11,514 nucleotides of DNA, taken from Willaertia magna (taxonomy: Eukaryota; Heterolobosea; Eutetramitea; Acrasida; Naegleriidae). This document shows, one piece after another, positions 8,447-11,514 of the stretch (its first letter is position 1; every line of letters begins with the position of its first letter). The notes beneath the pieces were generated by a model that worked only from the letters and a program-made list of their open reading frames with translations, did no database searches and was not told the origin of the DNA. The position numbers were made by a program, and so were the translations under genes. The stretch is from assembly GCA_902984215.1 (NCBI GenBank), contig CADWAF010001550.1, positions 1 through 11,514 on the forward strand, given 5' to 3'.

Positions 8447-8478
8447 TTTGTGATTTGTGGTTTGTGGTTTGGTTTGTG
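8447..8478. repeat. TTTGTGG short tandem repeat inside right end
   Basis: The plus strand reads TTTGTGATTTGTGG followed by TTTGTGGTTTGG and TTTGTG, a row of about five degenerate 6-7 base units. On the left end the matching units survive as ACAAATT, so they belong to the inverted repeat. They may be clustered protein-binding sites; this is inference. Confidence 0.5.
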
Positions 8479-8499
8479 CATATAAATAATAAGACCTCA
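8452..8499 (-). repeat. Right terminal inverted repeat of second element
   Basis: On the minus strand it starts TGAGGTCTTATTATTTAT and continues with ACAAACC-type sub-repeats. It keeps C at six positions where the left end has T, so it is probably closer to the original sequence. Confidence 0.72.
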
Positions 8500-8865
8500 A
8501 TAAAAGCTTATTTAAGAGAAATAAAAAAATTGGTTAATAAATGTTTATTAATTTAATTTATAATTTATTTTATTCAATTTTTATTAATTTTTATTTATTT
8601 TTTTAATATTTATTTAATATAATTTTAATTTTATATTTTATTTAATTTTTGATAATTATTTTAATTTATTTTAATAATTCATTTTAATTTTAATTTATTT
8701 TATTTCATTTTATTTTATTTCATTTCAATTTATTAACTTTCTTTTAAAAAAAAATTATAGTTTTAAAAAAATTTATAAAATATAATATTATGTAAATTGA
8801 AAAAACAAATTTTTTAAAATATTAACAAAAACAAAAAAAAGATTATATTTAAAATGTTACAGTAT
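8500..8865. other. T-rich low-complexity spacer
   Basis: From about 8540 to 8740 the plus strand is a run of TTTTATTT and TTTCATTT-like words, a pyrimidine-rich simple sequence. No gene is visible. It separates the second mobile element from the tRNA gene. Confidence 0.55.
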
Positions 8866-8870
8866 AAAAA
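8866..8870 (-). terminator. RNA polymerase III terminator of the tRNA gene
   Basis: On the transcribed minus strand a run of five T begins 12 bases after the discriminator base, the standard Pol III stop signal for a tRNA gene. Confidence 0.75.
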
Positions 8871-8881
8871 CTATTTGGCCT

Positions 8882-8952
8882 TGCGTCGACCGGGAATCGA
8901 ACCCGGGTCGCAGCGATGGCAACGCTTCATTCTACCACTAAACCATCGACGC
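8882..8952 (-). tRNA. tRNA-Gly (anticodon GCC)
   Basis: The minus strand folds into a full cloverleaf. The acceptor stem GCGTCGA pairs with TCGACGC over seven pairs, with A as discriminator. The D arm is GTTT-AGTGGTA-GAAT. The anticodon loop is TTGCCAT with anticodon GCC in the expected place, and the T arm is CCGGG-TTCGATT-CCCGG. Internal Pol III promoter sequences are present: an A box (TGGTTTAGTGG) and a perfect B box (GGTTCGATTCC). No CCA is encoded and there is no intron, as in typical eukaryotic nuclear tRNA-Gly. The top pair of the anticodon stem (27-43) would be an A/G mismatch. The gene reads Gly codons GGC and GGT. Confidence 0.95.
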
Positions 8953-8998
8953 TCCATATGTATACATATAGATAAATGTCACTACTTTTTAATATGCG

Positions 8999-9751
8999 CT
9001 ATCTTTTGCTTTCTTTGGGCTTGGCATAAATTCTCAAATTATCTAATAAATTCCACAATTTAGATTCAATAACAGCAACAATAAATCCAAAACCTGTTGC
9101 AACAACAATTAAAGGACTACAAACCAATCCAATAATCCACTTATTATCAGTCAACAATCTATGTTTACAAATATAAATTCCTAATTCTGTTGATAAATTA
9201 TAAGCAATTGCTGACATCCCAGCAGAGGAAGCACTTTCAATATTTGAAATTTCATTTGAAAAAGTCCAACTCCCACACTCAATCCTATCTAAAATCTCAA
9301 TTGTTATGTGAAAAACAATTCTATCAGCCACAAACACACAAATACATCTCATCAACAAGGTAATGTTATAATATGCAGAATTTGAATAGATACTTTCAAT
9401 AGCTCTATCAATAAAATCAAAAACTATTCCCGAAACGATACAAGCTATCATATTCTTATGAATTGAATTCATTTCACTTTTATCAATTAAAAGATTCTTA
9501 TTAAATATTAATTTATCTACTTTTAATGTTATTCTTCCAAAAACTTGAGACCAAATAGTTTCATTTGTTGCAATTGAAAAGGAAACAATAATATCTCTCA
9601 AGTAATTCCAACCTAGAAGTGAAACAATGATTTGTTGAGAAATTAAAACAGCCCAACTCCATCCAACCCATTGCAGACCATTAAAGAAAGCACGTAGAAG
9701 GAGAATAAGACAATTCTTTGTGAAATTTTTATAATGAAAATTAGAAATCAT
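8999..9751 (-). CDS. Multi-spanning membrane protein, unknown function
   Basis: The frame gives 250 residues ending in TAG. I do not recognise the family. Hydrophobic stretches lie at about residues 14-48 (probably two helices around GLQWVGWSWAVL), 100-114, 129-148, 178-194 and 205-227, so five or six membrane spans are likely. The tail LRIYAKPKESKR is basic and probably faces the cytosol or matrix. The interior is rich in Ile, Asn and Ser without repeats or known motifs, and no mitochondrial carrier motif is seen. The chosen ATG at 9751 has a poor context (TTTTTGCC before it). A much better start, ATG after an A run at 9779, lies 28 bases upstream in another frame, separated by a run of nine T. 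The gene ends 46 bp before the tRNA-Gly gene on the same strand. Codon use and composition resemble the neighbouring 481-codon gene. Confidence 0.72.
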   Translation of the reverse strand: MISNFHYKNFTKNCLILLLRAFFNGLQWVGWSWAVLISQQIIVSLLGWNYLRDIIVSFSIATNETIWSQVFGRITLKVDKLIFNKNLLIDKSEMNSIHKNMIACIVSGIVFDFIDRAIESIYSNSAYYNITLLMRCICVFVADRIVFHITIEILDRIECGSWTFSNEISNIESASSAGMSAIAYNLSTELGIYICKHRLLTDNKWIIGLVCSPLIVVATGFGFIVAVIESKLWNLLDNLRIYAKPKESKR

Positions 9752-9754
9752 GGC

Positions 9755-9779
9755 AAAAAAAAATGCTACACTTCGACAT
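9755..9779 (-). other. Out-of-frame upstream start and T9 run before the membrane-protein gene
   Basis: ATG at 9779 follows a run of seven or more A, the same context as the start of the neighbouring gene, and reads MSKCSIFF before running out of frame into the annotated start and stopping 12 codons later. Nine T on the minus strand (9763-9755) sit between the two starts. With one T fewer the upstream ATG would be in frame and add nine residues. Either a short upstream frame or a homopolymer length error explains this. Confidence 0.5.
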
Positions 9780-10030
9780 TTTTTTTAAATATTTTCTGTT
9801 GTAAAAGTTTAATTTGGTTTAACAATTAAAAGTGCCATATTGTTTGTCTGAATTTTAAATATAATGTGAAAATAAAACGTAGTAATTATAAAAAATGTTA
9901 AATAAAAAATTCAATTTGATTAATTTCTTAAAGAACTAATTAAAATTTAAACAATTAATTTTATATAAGAACATTTTTTCTTTAGTAATATAAAGTTGTA
10001 AATTATACATTAAACCATCCCAATAAATAT
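9780..10030. other. Intergenic region between two minus-strand genes
   Basis: About 250 bp of A/T-rich DNA between the stop of the 481-codon gene and the upstream ATG of the membrane-protein gene. It must hold the 3' end of one and the promoter of the other. No specific element is recognised. Confidence 0.5.
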
Positions 10031-11476
10031 TTAAAACTCAAATTCCATATTAATTCCAAGTTTAAAATCAGAAAAAAAATTACTTCTCCTTACTGTTGTT
10101 GTTGTACTGCCACCATTATTATTATTTACAATCGTTGTAGTAGTTGTATTGCCACTACTAATATTATCCAAAGCACCAAAATATCTACTCAAAGAAGTAT
10201 CTTGTTTGGCTAAATACAAACTTAAAGTAATATTTTCAGAATTCCAAAACCTTTTCTTTTCAATCATTCCACAAGTTCCAAATTCAGAATCAAACCTTAA
10301 CTTTAAAGCAAAATCCTTTAACATAGGTGGAGAAATACAACCAATACCAAATGCCACTTGACTTTTTCTATTTGTTGTATTAAAACGTAATTGTGAACAT
10401 GCTGTTAAACCATATACTCTTGATAATTCAGTTATAAAAGATAATTGTAAACTACCTAATAAACTTGAATCTAAAACTAATTGACTTGTCTTATTAGATA
10501 ATGGTGAACGTAAAGTTAATCTTAAACATGAAGTTAAATTCCCAGGTATTATATTATGAGCTAAAATACTTCCACCTACATCAACACTTGTATATTTTGA
10601 ATGATGAACTCTTTTTAAACCCATTATTGCAGTAATCATTGATTTTGGACTAAAAGATTGAAATACTTCAACATTAGACCTTTCTCCATAATAAGATAGT
10701 AATGTTTCATTTGCTATTTGAATTGAATTATTATTTAATCTATCCATATTGCTGTTATTAATAAAGCCTTTATTATTCATTAATAAATTAGATACCCTCA
10801 TCTCATGTTGTACAATAAAAGGTAAATAAGCATATTTACTACAAAGTGAAAGTGTTGCATCTGGATAGACATGAAGCCTAAAATCAAAAATTGAAGAAAA
10901 GATTTTTTTATATTTTTTTTCTAATGAACCAAAATAAGTATCATAATTTTGAGGTAAAATTGTTGAACTAATCATTTGTTTTAAACTAGACATCTTTCTA
11001 TAAAGAAAAGTAATATTAGATAATCCTTCTCCATTGAAACGTAATGAATTTAAGTAAGATGGGTTATCTGTACTAGATTGTTGTTCAAATCCACCTTCTT
11101 CCATTAGTTCTGCATAAGGAATGTATTTTTCTTGTTGAAAAGAATTAGTTGGTATACCTTTTGTTTTTAATGTTAATTTTAATCCTTCCATTCTTAACCA
11201 ATTTAAATTCATTGGTGTAATTGATGATGTTGTTGTTGTGAAAGAAGGATTAAGATTAGACGAAATTTCAGTGGAATTATTACTGATAGTTGATGTGGTT
11301 GATGGATTAATATTTGGAGGACTAGAACTAGTTGAAGAAAGAGCAACATCTTCATCAATTAATGAAAATTTAATAAAACTATCTGTCCAAGCATTTACAT
11401 AACGATATTTTCCAGGATAGATATCATTAGGATCAAAAGGTGAAGGGAGTGTGAAAGTATGATGGTGTTCCGACAT
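10031..11476 (-). CDS. Probable mitochondrial outer-membrane beta-barrel protein
   Basis: An uninterrupted 481-codon frame starts at an ATG preceded by eight A and ends in TAA. The last residues, FKLGINMEFEF (471-481), fit the mitochondrial beta-signal: polar Lys472, Gly474, hydrophobic Met477 and Phe479, with Phe at the very C-terminus. That signal directs barrels such as Tom40, Sam50, VDAC and Mdm10 to the SAM insertion machinery. Residues from about 190 show many short segments of alternating polar and hydrophobic residues (FDFRLHVYPDATLSLC, KSQVAFGIGC, ENITLSLYLA) as expected for barrel strands. Two Ser/Thr/Asn low-complexity inserts lie at about 47-88 and 443-462, the second between what would be the last strands. 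The length is near that of Mdm10, a tether protein of ERMES, but I see no Mdm10-specific motif and leave it unnamed. No N-terminal cleavable presequence is apparent, as is normal for such barrels. Confidence 0.65.
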   Translation of the reverse strand: MSEHHHTFTLPSPFDPNDIYPGKYRYVNAWTDSFIKFSLIDEDVALSSTSSSPPNINPSTTSTISNNSTEISSNLNPSFTTTTSSITPMNLNWLRMEGLKLTLKTKGIPTNSFQQEKYIPYAELMEEGGFEQQSSTDNPSYLNSLRFNGEGLSNITFLYRKMSSLKQMISSTILPQNYDTYFGSLEKKYKKIFSSIFDFRLHVYPDATLSLCSKYAYLPFIVQHEMRVSNLLMNNKGFINNSNMDRLNNNSIQIANETLLSYYGERSNVEVFQSFSPKSMITAIMGLKRVHHSKYTSVDVGGSILAHNIIPGNLTSCLRLTLRSPLSNKTSQLVLDSSLLGSLQLSFITELSRVYGLTACSQLRFNTTNRKSQVAFGIGCISPPMLKDFALKLRFDSEFGTCGMIEKKRFWNSENITLSLYLAKQDTSLSRYFGALDNISSGNTTTTTIVNNNNGGSTTTTVRRSNFFSDFKLGINMEFEF

Positions 11477-11514
11477 TTTTTTTTGTAATCTTTTTAATTG
11501 TTTTGATTTGTTTT

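Larger units (their letters stand above)
7861..8499. mobile_element. Second inverted-repeat element, about 639 bp, non-autonomous or decayed
   Basis: Long inverted repeats of about 100-120 bp at both ends enclose roughly 410 bp of unique, somewhat less A/T-rich sequence. The ends start TGA(T/G)GTCTTATTATTTAT and are followed by C/A-rich sub-repeats of the type ACAAACC. The target duplication is not clear, so the exact edges could be off by a few bases and the superfamily is not assigned. The interior has protein-like shreds on the plus strand (for example ENFLEAVDMG at about 8049, and GHPMVL with EILYRKK in one further frame) but every frame is broken by several stops. It is either a MITE-like derivative or a shrunken autonomous element. 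Confidence 0.65.

Noticed and set aside
8854..9063. Plus-strand frame of 69 codons
   Set aside because: It runs through the antisense of the tRNA-Gly gene and into the 3' end of the membrane-protein gene; a shadow of both.
10149..10361. Plus-strand frame of 70 codons
   Set aside because: Antisense to the 481-codon barrel gene, which has the convincing composition and C-terminal signal.

Overview
The window looks like nuclear DNA of an A+T-rich eukaryote. The gene-free stretches are almost pure A/T. Coding stretches are marked mainly by a higher G+C share. Genes use TTA, AAA, AAT and ATT codons, one protein has long Ser/Thr/Asn low-complexity inserts, and start codons tend to follow A runs. 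There is a eukaryotic tRNA gene with a Pol III T-run terminator. A dictyostelid-like amoebozoan is my best guess at low confidence; an A+T-rich fungus remains possible.

Layout: (1) Positions 1-675, minus strand, hold the N-terminal 225 codons of an F-box/leucine-rich-repeat protein that runs off the window edge. (2) Positions 676-1640 are A/T-only spacer. (3) Positions 1641-4423 hold a decayed ERI1-family 3'-5' exonuclease gene (minus strand), cut in two by a 2310-bp Tc1-type DNA transposon (1795-4104) flanked by TA duplications. Removing the element and one TA rejoins the exonuclease in frame, at the join between the conserved Ile/Val run and the CGxWDLK motif. The transposon carries two convergent genes: a minus-strand DD34E transposase, continuous in one frame but for three stops, and a plus-strand Lys/Glu-rich second gene broken by A-run frameshifts. 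(4) Positions 4424-7860 are very A/T-rich, with a possible coding relic (about 5274-6370) and a 170-bp foldback element (6470-6639). (5) Positions 7861-8499 form a second, shorter element with long terminal inverted repeats. (6) Positions 8500-8881 are T-rich spacer. (7) A tRNA-Gly(GCC) gene (8882-8952, minus) lies 46 bp from the 3' end of a 250-codon membrane-protein gene (8999-9751, minus). (8) Positions 10031-11476, minus, hold a 481-residue protein ending in a textbook mitochondrial beta-barrel insertion signal.

The outer parts are live host genes and the middle is a graveyard of mobile DNA. In both inverted-repeat elements nearly all differences between the two ends are transitions, and most stops in the broken genes are TAA or TAG, as expected from C-to-T change in CAA/CAG. 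This suggests a biased C-to-T decay process acting on repeats here.
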